NCBI GenBank assembly: GCA_050249835.1
Contig: JBFWPT010000067.1
Coordinates: 1-16,264 of the forward strand
Source of the DNA: Miltoncostaea sp050249835
GTDB lineage: Bacteria > Actinomycetota > Thermoleophilia > Miltoncostaeales > Miltoncostaeaceae
Direction of reading: 5' to 3'
Length of the DNA stretch: 16,264 bases
Shown here: in pieces, positions 1 to 7,048 of the stretch
Numbering within the stretch: position 1 is the first letter of the stretch
How the letters are laid out: each line of letters starts with the position of its first letter
Position numbers and translations under genes: made by a program
The notes under the pieces: generated by a model
What the model saw: the letters and a program-made list of their open reading frames with translations, nothing else
What the model was told of the DNA's origin: nothing
Database searches by the model: none

Positions 1-179
1 TCGTGACGATGATCGGGTTCCAGGTGTTCGTTAACATCGGGATGACCGTGGGAATCATGCCGATCACCGGAATCCCCCTGCCGCTCATGAGCTACGGGGG
101 CAGCCACACGCTCTCGACCCTCCTGGCAGTGGGGCTCCTGCTCGGCATCCACCAACGCCGCTCCGCCGTTCCCGCGTAG
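1..179 (+). CDS. rodA: RodA/FtsW/SpoVE-family glycosyltransferase, C-terminal end (partial)
   Basis: Only the last 58 codons are in the window; reading from base 3, the frame closes at TAG 177-179. The visible part contains the last transmembrane region with the hallmark of SEDS proteins: an MPITGIPLPLMSYGGS segment followed by a hydrophobic helix and a short basic tail. The 'P-x-T-G-I-P-L-P' form is typical of RodA rather than FtsW, which usually has 'T-K-G-L-P-L-P'. RodA polymerises peptidoglycan glycan strands from lipid II in the elongation machinery, working with a class B penicillin-binding protein in the membrane. The next gene begins 8 bp after the stop, so the two are probably cotranscribed. 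The RodA/FtsW distinction rests on this short segment alone. Confidence 0.9.
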   Translation, partial: VTMIGFQVFVNIGMTVGIMPITGIPLPLMSYGGSHTLSTLLAVGLLLGIHQRRSAVPA

Positions 180-187
180 GCCGACCC

Positions 188-1063
188 GTGGGAGCCCTCG
201 GACTGGCCTCGCGGGGAGCGAAGGCCATACGGCCGGTCGCCGAAGCGGTGCGCACCGCGGACGATCTCTCCCAGGAGGGCGGGCACATCGCCGTGCTGCC
301 CGGCGATCCCGCGGCGACGCGCTGGCTGCGGGAGGTGCTCGGCACCCCGGCGCCCGTCCCGACCGAGGACGCCCTGGCGGTGGTCGCGCTCGCGCCCGGA
401 GCGGACGTGGACCGGGCCGGCGAGGCCCTGGCCCACCGGCGCCGCTCCGGCGGCGGGGCCCTCGCGGTCCTGGTGGGTGATCGCCGGGAGCGCGACGAGC
501 TGGAGACCCGGCTGCTCGTGCGCCACCGCCTGGAGCCCTCAAACATCGCCCACATCGCCGCCCTCGACGAGGCCGGCGCGGAGGGCGTCATCGAGGCGGT
601 CCTCCGCGGCCTGGGCGACGAGATGGTGGCCGCGGGCCGCCGCAACCCGGGCCTGCGCCACGCCATCGGGCGGCGCCTCATCGCCACCGCGTCCAAGCGG
701 TCGGCGGCCATCGGCGTGCTCCCCCTCCCGGGCGTGGACATGCCGGTCCTCGTGCTGATCCAGGTGCGGCTGGTGGCCGACCTGTCCGCCCTCCACGACA
801 AGCCCTTCGGCGCCGAGCGGGCCCTCGAGGCCCTCGCCATCGTCGGCGCCGGATTCGGGTGGCGCGCCGTCGGGCGCAGCGCCGCCGGGGCGATCCCCGT
901 CGCCGGCTGGGCCGTGCGCGGGACCGTCGCCTACGGCGCCACCCGGGCCATCGGGGAGGCCGCCCTCGCGCGGCTCTCCGCCGGCCACGACCTCATCGAG
1001 GGCGCGCCCGTCGACAAGGCGCGCCCCCTGATCGATCGCGTCACCGCGCGCCTGCGCAGGTGA
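188..1063 (+). CDS. DUF697 (YcjF-like) membrane protein with a P-loop-less N-terminal domain
   Basis: A 291-residue protein starting at GTG, 8 bp after rodA; no clear Shine-Dalgarno is seen. Residues about 155-265 resemble the DUF697 domain: a polar helix, then a hydrophobic run with 'LPLPGVDMPVL' (178-188), an 'A-G-F-G-W-R' turn (221-226), and 'P-V-A-G-W-A-V' (237-243) before a last hydrophobic helix. DUF697 domains are often fused to Era/YcjX-like GTPases. Here residues 30-145 look like alternating strands and helices, but there is no GxxxxGKS, DxxG or NKxD motif, so a degenerate or unrelated Rossmann-type domain is possible (inference). The function is unknown. Position between rodA and the ribonuclease gene suggests membrane association but does not establish a cell-wall role. 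The stop lies 25 bp before the proposed start of the ribonuclease gene. Confidence 0.7.
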   Translation: MGALGLASRGAKAIRPVAEAVRTADDLSQEGGHIAVLPGDPAATRWLREVLGTPAPVPTEDALAVVALAPGADVDRAGEALAHRRRSGGGALAVLVGDRRERDELETRLLVRHRLEPSNIAHIAALDEAGAEGVIEAVLRGLGDEMVAAGRRNPGLRHAIGRRLIATASKRSAAIGVLPLPGVDMPVLVLIQVRLVADLSALHDKPFGAERALEALAIVGAGFGWRAVGRSAAGAIPVAGWAVRGTVAYGATRAIGEAALARLSAGHDLIEGAPVDKARPLIDRVTARLRR

Positions 1064-1088
1064 CGCCACACCCCGAGGGGAGCCTCTC

Positions 1089-2639
1089 CTGACGAAGAAG
1101 ATCCTGGTGTCGGTGGACCGTGCCGAGACGCGTGTCGCGATCCTCGAGGACGGCCGCGCGGCCGAGTGCTACATCGAGCGCCGTGGCCAGCGCTCCGTGG
1201 TGGGCCACGTCTGGAAGGGCCGGGTCGAGAACGTCCTCGCCGGCATGGAGGCCGCCTTCATCGAGATCGGCCTCGAGAAGAACGGGTTCCTGCACGTCGA
1301 CGAGGTCGTCGCCCTCGGCGTGCCGAAGCGCAAGCGCCAGATCGCTGACCTCCTCAAGCGCGGCGACGAGGTGCTCGTGCAGGCCACGAAGGACCCGATG
1401 GGCACGAAGGGCGTGCGGCTCACCATGCAGCTCTCGCTCGCCGGCCGCTTCGTGGTCTACGTGCCGTACGGCGACGGGGTGGGCGTGTCCAAGCGCCTCC
1501 CCGACGACGAGCGGGTGCGCCTGCGGTCCATCTGCGGCGCCCTGCCGCTGGAGACCGGCGGCCTCATCGTCCGCACGGCCGCGGCGGGCGCCTCCGCCCG
1601 CGAGATCGCCCGCGACCTCACGTTCCTCAAGCGTCTCTGGCAGACGCTCCAGGAGCGCGGGGAGCTGGCGAAGGCCCCGACGCTCCTCTACTCCGAGGCG
1701 GACATCTCGCTCCGCGTCATCCGCGACCTGCTGAACGCGGAGGTCGAGGAGGTGATGGTCGACGACGAGGCCCAGTACGAGCGCATCACGGGCTTCCTGC
1801 GGCGGACCTCGCCGGAGATGGCCGACCGCGTGCGCCACTGGACCGGGGACGAGGCCCTGTTCGACTCCTTCGGGGTGGAGGCGGCGGTCCGCTCCACCAT
1901 GGACCGGCGGGTGCCGCTGCAGTCCGGCGGCTACCTCGTGATCGACGACACCGAGGCCATGACGGTCATCGACGTCAACAGCGGCCGCAACGTCGGCCGC
2001 GGCGGCTCGCGCCTCGAGGACACGATCACCAAGACGAACCTCGAGGCCGCGACCGAGGTGGTGCGCCAGCTCCGCCTGCGCGACATCGGCGGCATCATCA
2101 TCATCGACTTCATCGACATGGACGACGAGCGCAACCGCCGTGCCGTGAAGCAGGCGCTCGACGACGCGCTCGCCAAGGACCGCACGCGCACGTTCGTGGT
2201 CGACATCTCGCCGCTCGGCCTGGTCGAGATGACGCGCCAGAACATCTCCGACGGGCCGCGCGAGATCATGACCGAGGTCTGCCCGACCTGCCTCGGCGTG
2301 GGCGTGGTGCCGAGCGACGAGACGCACGCCATCACCATCGAGCGCGAGCTGCGCCGCCAGCTCTCGCGCAGCCCGGGCGAGGCCGTCGCGGTCGTCGTCC
2401 ACCCGCGCGTCGCGGAGGTCCTCCTCGGCGAGGACGGCGAGCGCATGGCCTCCCTCCAGGAGGTCCTCGGCACGGAGATCCGCCTGGAGCGGGACGGCTC
2501 GCTGGCCCCGGACGCGGTCCGCGTGCGGGCCCTGAAGGAGCCCGCCGCCGCCCCGGCGCCCGCCGCGGAGGAGCCGGCCGAGGCCCCCGCGCCGCGGCCG
2601 TCGTCCCGGCGGCGCGTCACCTCCCGCTCGTCGTCCTGA
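1089..2639 (+). CDS. rng: Rne/Rng-family endoribonuclease (RNase E/G), CTG start proposed
   Basis: An endoribonuclease for rRNA/mRNA processing. Starting at CTG 1089 gives 516 residues beginning M-T-K-K-I-L-V-S-V-D, which restores the first strand of the family; the first GTG (1107) would remove it. A strong GAGGGGAG (1075-1082) lies 6 nt before the CTG, whereas GTG 1107 has no ribosome site. Counting from 1089, the S1 RNA-binding domain covers about 40-125. The catalytic DNase I-like core carries the two metal-binding aspartates, in 'TVIDVNSGR' (Asp295) and 'IIIDFIDM' (Asp340). The zinc-link CPTC (Cys398, Cys401) follows. The tail is short, Ala/Pro-rich and basic, without the long degradosome scaffold of E. 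coli RNase E, so it is closer to RNase G in size. An rne/rng-rplU-rpmA-obg order is common; here one reverse-strand gene intervenes. Confidence 0.92.
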   Translation: MTKKILVSVDRAETRVAILEDGRAAECYIERRGQRSVVGHVWKGRVENVLAGMEAAFIEIGLEKNGFLHVDEVVALGVPKRKRQIADLLKRGDEVLVQATKDPMGTKGVRLTMQLSLAGRFVVYVPYGDGVGVSKRLPDDERVRLRSICGALPLETGGLIVRTAAAGASAREIARDLTFLKRLWQTLQERGELAKAPTLLYSEADISLRVIRDLLNAEVEEVMVDDEAQYERITGFLRRTSPEMADRVRHWTGDEALFDSFGVEAAVRSTMDRRVPLQSGGYLVIDDTEAMTVIDVNSGRNVGRGGSRLEDTITKTNLEAATEVVRQLRLRDIGGIIIIDFIDMDDERNRRAVKQALDDALAKDRTRTFVVDISPLGLVEMTRQNISDGPREIMTEVCPTCLGVGVVPSDETHAITIERELRRQLSRSPGEAVAVVVHPRVAEVLLGEDGERMASLQEVLGTEIRLERDGSLAPDAVRVRALKEPAAAPAPAAEEPAEAPAPRPSSRRRVTSRSSS

Positions 2640-2641
2640 TC

Positions 2642-2673
2642 CCGCGGTGGCGCCCCCCGGGGCGCCACCGCGG
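2642..2673. terminator. Strong hairpin between convergent genes
   Basis: A near-perfect inverted repeat. The left arm at 2642-2656 (CCGCGGTGGCGCCCC) pairs with 2659-2673, giving up to 15 base pairs, though the real loop must be larger than the 2 central bases. It starts 3 bp after the ribonuclease stop and ends 5 bp before the stop of the reverse-strand binding-protein gene. It could terminate both. There is no U-tract on either side, which is usual in GC-rich actinobacteria. Confidence 0.75.
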
Positions 2674-2678
2674 CAGCA

Positions 2679-4274
2679 CTACGGCACCCGGGCCCGCATC
2701 CAGAGGAAGCCGTACACCTGGTGGCCCACGTAGCCCTGGACGCGGCTCGACACGATGTCCGCCCGGACCGTGTTCGCGAAGGGCGCCCAGGGCGCGCGGC
2801 GGGCGACGGCCCGCTCCACGTCCTGCCAGCCCCGGGTGCGCGCCGCCTCGTCCCAGGTGGCCGCGGTCCGGGCGATCAGGCGGTCGAGCGCGGGGTCGCC
2901 GAGCAGGGCGTAGTTGAGGGTCCCGCCGGGCCGGATCGCGCCGCTGGACAGCAGCAGCGGGTACCAGTCGGCGGCGTCCGGGAAGTCCTGGCGCCAGCGG
3001 GCGTAGCCGATCTGCGAGGGCGCCCCGGGGTCGGCGAGCGCCGCGAGCAGGGTGGAGCGCTCCCACAGGCGCGGCTCCGCGCGCAGGCCGATCGCCTCCA
3101 GCGTGCGCTCCAGGCGGACGGTGATGGCCGGCGACGGCTCGTTGGTGTGGCCCCAGACGCTCACGAAGGCGCCCTCCGCCCCGGCGGCCGTCACCAGGCG
3201 GCGGGCCTCGGCGATGTCCGGGGCCGGCGCGGCGGGCGTCGCGATCCGCCCGGCCACGCCGGGCGGCAGGACCTGCGCGGTCGGGACCGCCTGCCGCGGC
3301 CCGAACGCGCGCGCGAGCGCGGTGCGGTTGATGGCGATCCCCACGGCCCGGCGCACCCGCACGTCGTCGAACGGCGGCCGCCGGGTGTTCATGAAGACGT
3401 AGTGCGTCGTCCCCTCGACGTACCGGCGCACCCGGGCCGCCGGCGACGAGGCGGCGGCGCTGATCTCGGCGCTCGTCGGGCGGGCCTGGGAGTAGTCGGC
3501 CCGGCCCTCCCGCACCGCCGCCGCGCCCTCGGCGGCCCCCTGGCCCAGCAGCACGCGGATGGCGTCCGGCCCGGCGGGCGCGCCACGGTCCACGCGCCCC
3601 GGCACGTGGCCGGGGTTGCGGACCAGCGTGATCGAGGCGCCGGGGTCGTGCGCGCTGATGCGGTAGGCGCCGGCCGAGGCGAGCGCGACGGGCGACTGGG
3701 CGGTGGCCGGCGTCCCCGCGGGGAGCGCGAACGCGAACGGCAGGGCGAGCACCTTCAGGATCGACGGGTCCGGCCGCGTGAGCCGGATCTCGAGCCGGCG
3801 GGCGCCGTCGCGGGCGACGAGCCCGGAGATGCCGCCCTCGCGGGAGGCCTCGAAGCGGGTCGCCCCGGAGATCGTGCGGAACAGGCCGCGCCCCGGCGAG
3901 CCGGCCAGGAACAGCCGCTCGATGCTCGCCTTGACGTCGGAGGGGCGCACGGCCCGGTTGGCCGGGGGCCCGAAGCGGGCGTCGCGGCGCAGGGTGAACG
4001 TCAGCCGGCGGCCGTCCGCCGAGACGGCCGGCATCGCGGTGGCCAGGGCCGGCGCGACCCGCGTCCCGGCCGCCCCGCCGGCCCGGCGGTAGGCCAGGAG
4101 CCCCTCCCCGGCGTTGACGAGCACCTGCCAGCTCTCGGTGCTGTAGGCCAGGGCCGGGTCGAGGCTCTCGGGCTCCCCCTCGGCGGCGACGGTCAGCGTC
4201 CCGGCGGACGCGGCCGCCGGGAGAGCGCACGCCAGCGCGGCGACGAGGGCCGCGGCGGAGGGGAGTCGCCTCAC
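2679..4274 (-). CDS. Extracellular solute-binding protein family 5 (peptide/nickel-type ABC transporter)
   Basis: A 531-residue secreted binding protein. It starts at GTG (4274-4272 on the reverse strand) with M-R-R-L and a hydrophobic stretch ending ALPAAASA, a good signal peptidase I site after residue 24. The single cysteine in the signal does not form a standard lipobox. The mature protein begins with the family-typical 'L-T-V-A-A-E-G-E-P-E-S-L-D-P' and later has 'NTRRPPFDDVRVRRAVGIAI', the strongest family signature, and 'QDFPDAADWYP'. DppA/OppA-type proteins deliver oligopeptides or similar solutes to ABC permeases; the ligand here cannot be told. An upstream TTG at 4310 is open in frame, but it falls inside a good -35 box, so I reject it. 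No permease or ATPase gene lies nearby. The gene sits on the opposite strand inside an otherwise conserved ribosomal cluster. Confidence 0.88.
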   Translation of the reverse strand: MRRLPSAAALVAALACALPAAASAGTLTVAAEGEPESLDPALAYSTESWQVLVNAGEGLLAYRRAGGAAGTRVAPALATAMPAVSADGRRLTFTLRRDARFGPPANRAVRPSDVKASIERLFLAGSPGRGLFRTISGATRFEASREGGISGLVARDGARRLEIRLTRPDPSILKVLALPFAFALPAGTPATAQSPVALASAGAYRISAHDPGASITLVRNPGHVPGRVDRGAPAGPDAIRVLLGQGAAEGAAAVREGRADYSQARPTSAEISAAASSPAARVRRYVEGTTHYVFMNTRRPPFDDVRVRRAVGIAINRTALARAFGPRQAVPTAQVLPPGVAGRIATPAAPAPDIAEARRLVTAAGAEGAFVSVWGHTNEPSPAITVRLERTLEAIGLRAEPRLWERSTLLAALADPGAPSQIGYARWRQDFPDAADWYPLLLSSGAIRPGGTLNYALLGDPALDRLIARTAATWDEAARTRGWQDVERAVARRAPWAPFANTVRADIVSSRVQGYVGHQVYGFLWMRARVP

Positions 4275-4282
4275 GGGACGCC

Positions 4283-4310
4283 GTTCTACAGGCCGGTGCG
4301 CGGCGGTCAA
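4283..4310 (-). promoter_or_regulatory. Promoter of the binding-protein gene, nearly leaderless
   Basis: Read on the reverse strand, TTGACC (4310-4305) is followed by a 16-nt spacer and TAGAAC (4288-4283), preceded by TG as in an extended -10. The GTG start comes 8 nt after the -10, so the transcript would carry at most a nucleotide or two of leader. The -35 match to TTGACA is close; the -10 lacks the final T. It also settles the choice of start codon for this gene. Confidence 0.55.
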
Positions 4311-4347
4311 AGCCCGCGGGTACGTGGCGCTCGCGGCCGCGGGTCGC

Positions 4348-4353
4348 TAACAT
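4348..4353 (+). promoter_or_regulatory. Possible -10 box of the rplU-rsfS operon
   Basis: TAACAT lies about 36 nt before the rplU GTG, in the divergent gap after the binding-protein promoter. This would give a leader of roughly 29 nt containing an AGGA-type ribosome site (around 4377-4380). No convincing -35 box is seen 16-18 nt upstream, so this is tentative. Confidence 0.35.
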
Positions 4354-4388
4354 CCGCCGTCGCTCGTACAACGGTCAGGAACAGGAAC

Positions 4389-4688
4389 GTGCCGAACTAC
4401 GCCGTCATCGCCCTCGGGGGCAAGCAGTATCGCGTGCGCGAGGGGGAGACCCTGCTGGTCGACCGCCTCGCCGAGGAGGAGGGCGCGAGCATCGCCCCCC
4501 GCGTCCTCGCCACCGGCGACGACGAGGGGATCGCCGACGGCGGGTCGGTGACCGCGACCGTCGAGGAGCACGTGCTCGGCACGAAGATCCGCGTCTTCAC
4601 CTACAAGCCGAAGCGCAACTCGCGCCGCACGCGCGGCCACCGCTCGCGGCTGTCGCGGGTCCGCATCGAGTCGATCACGGCCGGCTGA
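4389..4688 (+). CDS. rplU: 50S ribosomal protein L21 (bL21)
   Basis: A 99-residue protein, close to the usual size of about 103. It starts at GTG with M-P-N-Y-A-V-I, followed by the family's 'G-G-K-Q-Y-R-V' strand. The basic C-terminal segment 'K-R-N-S-R-R-T-R-G-H-R' matches the region that contacts 23S rRNA near L20 in the large subunit. It is the first gene of the forward cluster after the divergent binding-protein gene, and rpmA follows after 12 bp. The rplU-rpmA-obg order is one of the most conserved in bacteria and supports the call. Confidence 0.96.
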   Translation: MPNYAVIALGGKQYRVREGETLLVDRLAEEEGASIAPRVLATGDDEGIADGGSVTATVEEHVLGTKIRVFTYKPKRNSRRTRGHRSRLSRVRIESITAG

Positions 4689-4700
4689 GGGAGGCCCGGG

Positions 4701-4967
4701 ATGGCACACAAGAAGGGTGGCGGCTCCAGCCGCAACGGTCGTGACTCCAAGCCGAAGATGCTCGGCGTGAAGGCGTTCGGCGGCCAGATCGTGCCGGCCG
4801 GCTCCATCATCGTGCGCCAGCGCGGCACCCGGTTCCACCCGGGTCCCGGCACGGGCCTCGGCCGCGACCACACGATCTTCGCCACGGTCACGGGCCGCAT
4901 CGAGTTCACGACGGGCCACAAGGGCCGTCGCGTGTCCGTGCACCCCGAGGAGCCCGCGGCCGTCTGA
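4701..4967 (+). CDS. rpmA: 50S ribosomal protein L27 (bL27)
   Basis: An 88-residue protein beginning MAHKKGGGSSRNGRDS, the classical L27 N-terminus that reaches toward the peptidyl-transferase centre of the ribosome. 'L-G-V-K-A-F-G-G-Q' and 'G-R-D-H-T-I-F-A' are further family motifs. The sequence begins directly with the mature A-H-K-K end, with no Firmicutes-type N-terminal extension needing removal by the Prp protease. A GAGGGAGG ribosome site (around 4687-4694) lies 6-7 nt before ATG. obg begins 20 bp downstream. Confidence 0.97.
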   Translation: MAHKKGGGSSRNGRDSKPKMLGVKAFGGQIVPAGSIIVRQRGTRFHPGPGTGLGRDHTIFATVTGRIEFTTGHKGRRVSVHPEEPAAV

Positions 4968-4987
4968 GCGCGGGCGCGCCGTCTGCG

Positions 4988-5929
4988 GTGCCCTTCACCG
5001 ACAGAGCGCAGATCAACGTCGAGGGGGGCCACGGCGGCAACGGCTGCATGTCGTTCCGCCGTGAGCCGAAGATCCCCCGCGGCGGCCCCGACGGCGGCAA
5101 CGGCGGCCGGGGCGGCCGGGTGCTGCTCACGGCCGACGAGCAGGTGACCGACCTGTCGCGTTTCCGCCACGCGGTGCATCACCGCGCCCCGAACGGGGCC
5201 CACGGCGAGGGCAAGAACCGCCACGGCCACGCCGGGGCCGACCTGGTCGTGCCCGTGCCGCCGGGCACCCGGGTGATCCGCGACGGCCACGAGATCGCGT
5301 GGCTCGCCGCGCCCGGCGACTCGGTGCCGGTCGCCCGCGGCGGCGACGGGGGCATCGGCAACCGGGCCTTCCGCTCGTCCACCCGGCAGGCGCCGCGCAA
5401 CACCGTGCCGGGGACGGCCGGCGAGGAGGCGTGGCTCACCCTGGAGCTGAGGCTCCCGGTGGACGTCGCGCTGGTGGGCCTGCCGAACGCGGGCAAGAGC
5501 GCCCTGCTCGTGGCCCTCACCGGGGCCGCCGCGACGGTGGCCGCCTGGCCGCAGTCGACCCGCGAGCCGGACTTCGGGCCGCTGGAGGACCAGGACGGCG
5601 ACCTGCACCTGGTCGCCGACCTGCCGGGCCTGGCGGCCGACGGCATGCCGCGCCCGGACGCCCACCTCGGCCAGCTCGAGCGCGCCACGATCGTGCTGCA
5701 CTGCGTCGACGCCTCCGACCCGGAGCCGGCGGCGGACCGCATCGCACGGGCGCGGGAGGGCCTGGAGGGGCTGGTGCCCGACGGCGTCCGGACCCTGCTG
5801 GTCGCCACCCACGCCGACGCGCCGGGGGCCGACAGCGGCTTCGCCGACGTCGCGGTGGACAGCGAGACCGGCCGCGGCGTGGACGAGCTGCGCGCCCGCC
5901 TGGTCTCCCTGCTCGGCCGGCCGGCCTGA
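4988..5929 (+). CDS. obg: Obg-family GTPase, short and with divergent nucleotide motifs
   Basis: A 313-residue protein (GTG start) in the standard place after rpmA. Residues 1-158 form the glycine-rich Obg fold, with its typical repeated G-G-N-G and G-G-x-G-G turns. The GTPase domain follows. G1 is GLPNAGKS at 164-171 and G3 is DLPG at 211-214. Where NKxD (G4) is expected there is T-H-A-D at 274-277, so the asparagine and lysine that read guanine are replaced. G5 is also weak (V-D-S-E-T-G instead of an S-A motif), and the segment after G3 lacks the usual E-G-A. The protein stops at the end of the G domain, with no C-terminal OCT domain, and is shorter than E. coli CgtA (390). Obg proteins help 50S assembly and link it to GTP/ppGpp. 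Whether this one hydrolyses GTP normally is open. No clear ribosome site is seen. Confidence 0.88.
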   Translation: MPFTDRAQINVEGGHGGNGCMSFRREPKIPRGGPDGGNGGRGGRVLLTADEQVTDLSRFRHAVHHRAPNGAHGEGKNRHGHAGADLVVPVPPGTRVIRDGHEIAWLAAPGDSVPVARGGDGGIGNRAFRSSTRQAPRNTVPGTAGEEAWLTLELRLPVDVALVGLPNAGKSALLVALTGAAATVAAWPQSTREPDFGPLEDQDGDLHLVADLPGLAADGMPRPDAHLGQLERATIVLHCVDASDPEPAADRIARAREGLEGLVPDGVRTLLVATHADAPGADSGFADVAVDSETGRGVDELRARLVSLLGRPA

Positions 5930-5932
5930 CGC

Positions 5933-7048
5933 ATGGCCGTCCTGGTCGCCAAGCTCGGCTCGTCGACCCTCGTCGACGACGCCGGTGAGCTGCGCCACGA
6001 GGTCCTTGAGGCCCGGGTGCGCGACCTGGTGCGCGTGCGCCGCCAGGGGCATCACCCGGTCCTCGTGACCAGCGGGGCCATCGCGTGCGGCCTCGGGCGC
6101 CTCGGCATCCGGGAACGCCCCACGGCCCTCCCGGACCTGCAGGCGGCCTCGGCGGTGGGGCAGGGGGTGCTGTTCCAGCGCTACGCGGAGGCCTTCGCGC
6201 CGCACGGCGTCGTGCCGGCCCAGGTGCTCCTCACCTCCGGCGACCTCGCGGCGCGCGCGTCCTACCTCAACGCCCGCACCACCCTGCGGCGGCTGACCGA
6301 GCTGGGCACGGTCCCGGTCATCAACGAGAACGACACGACCGCCACGGACGAGCTCACCTTCGGCGACAACGACGTCCTGGCCGCCCAGGTCGCCCTGCTG
6401 ATGGGCGCCACCTGGCTCGTGCTGCTCACGGACCGCGAGGGCCTCTACGCGCCGGGGCCGGACGGCCCGGAGCTGCTGGGCGACGTGCCGGCGGGGACCC
6501 CGCCGGACCGCGTGCCGCTGGCGGCGATGGAGACCTCCGGCAAGGGCCGCGGCGGCGTGGCGAGCAAGGTCGCGTCGGCGAGCATGGCCACCGGCGGCGG
6601 CGTGACCTGCGTCATCGCGTCCGGCATCGCCGACGGGGTCATCCCGGCGGTGGCGTCCGGGCACCACGTGGGCACCCGCTTCAGCCCGTCGGCCCGTCCC
6701 GAGGCCGCCTTCAAGCTCTGGCTCCGCCACGCCAAGCCCACCATGGGCCGGATCGTCGTTGACGAGGGCGCCGCCCGCGCCCTGCGCGAGCGCGGCACCT
6801 CGCTGCTGGCGGTCGGGGTCGTGTCCTCCGAGGGCGCGTTCGGGGCGGGGGACGCCGTGGAGGTGGTCGACGGGGGGATGGGCCTGGTGGGGAAGGGCAT
6901 CTCGGCGATGGGCGCCGAGGAGGTGCGCCTGGTGGCGGGCCTCAAGTCCGACGACGCGCGGAAGCGGCTCCCCGATGCGGCTCCGCAGGTCATCCACCGG
7001 GACGAGTTCGTGCTCGCCGAGCCGCGTGCCGCGATGGACGCGTCGTGA
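5933..7048 (+). CDS. proB: Glutamate 5-kinase
   Basis: Catalyses ATP-dependent phosphorylation of L-glutamate, the first and usually proline-inhibited step of proline synthesis. The protein has 371 residues. The amino-acid-kinase domain carries 'V-A-K-L-G-S-S-T' at the N-terminus, 'TSGAIACG', and 'VPVINENDT' with 'F-G-D-N-D', the substrate-binding region. A 'G-K-G-R-G-G-V-A-S-K' glycine loop follows, corresponding to the family's G-T-G-G-M-x-T-K. A C-terminal PUA domain (about residues 270-350) is present, as in E. coli ProB. ATG lies 3 bp after the obg stop, so translation is likely coupled. The 3' end overlaps proA by 4 bp (GTGA). Confidence 0.96.
   Translation: MAVLVAKLGSSTLVDDAGELRHEVLEARVRDLVRVRRQGHHPVLVTSGAIACGLGRLGIRERPTALPDLQAASAVGQGVLFQRYAEAFAPHGVVPAQVLLTSGDLAARASYLNARTTLRRLTELGTVPVINENDTTATDELTFGDNDVLAAQVALLMGATWLVLLTDREGLYAPGPDGPELLGDVPAGTPPDRVPLAAMETSGKGRGGVASKVASASMATGGGVTCVIASGIADGVIPAVASGHHVGTRFSPSARPEAAFKLWLRHAKPTMGRIVVDEGAARALRERGTSLLAVGVVSSEGAFGAGDAVEVVDGGMGLVGKGISAMGAEEVRLVAGLKSDDARKRLPDAAPQVIHRDEFVLAEPRAAMDAS

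Noticed and set aside
4272..4310. TTG start at 4310 for the binding-protein gene
   Set aside because: The TTG is part of a TTGACC -35 box, and the extra 12 residues would precede a normal signal peptide. GTG 4274 is a better start.
4601..6997. Long reverse-strand open frame opposite rpmA, obg and proB
   Set aside because: No recognisable domain or start site, and it mirrors firmly identified genes on the other strand.
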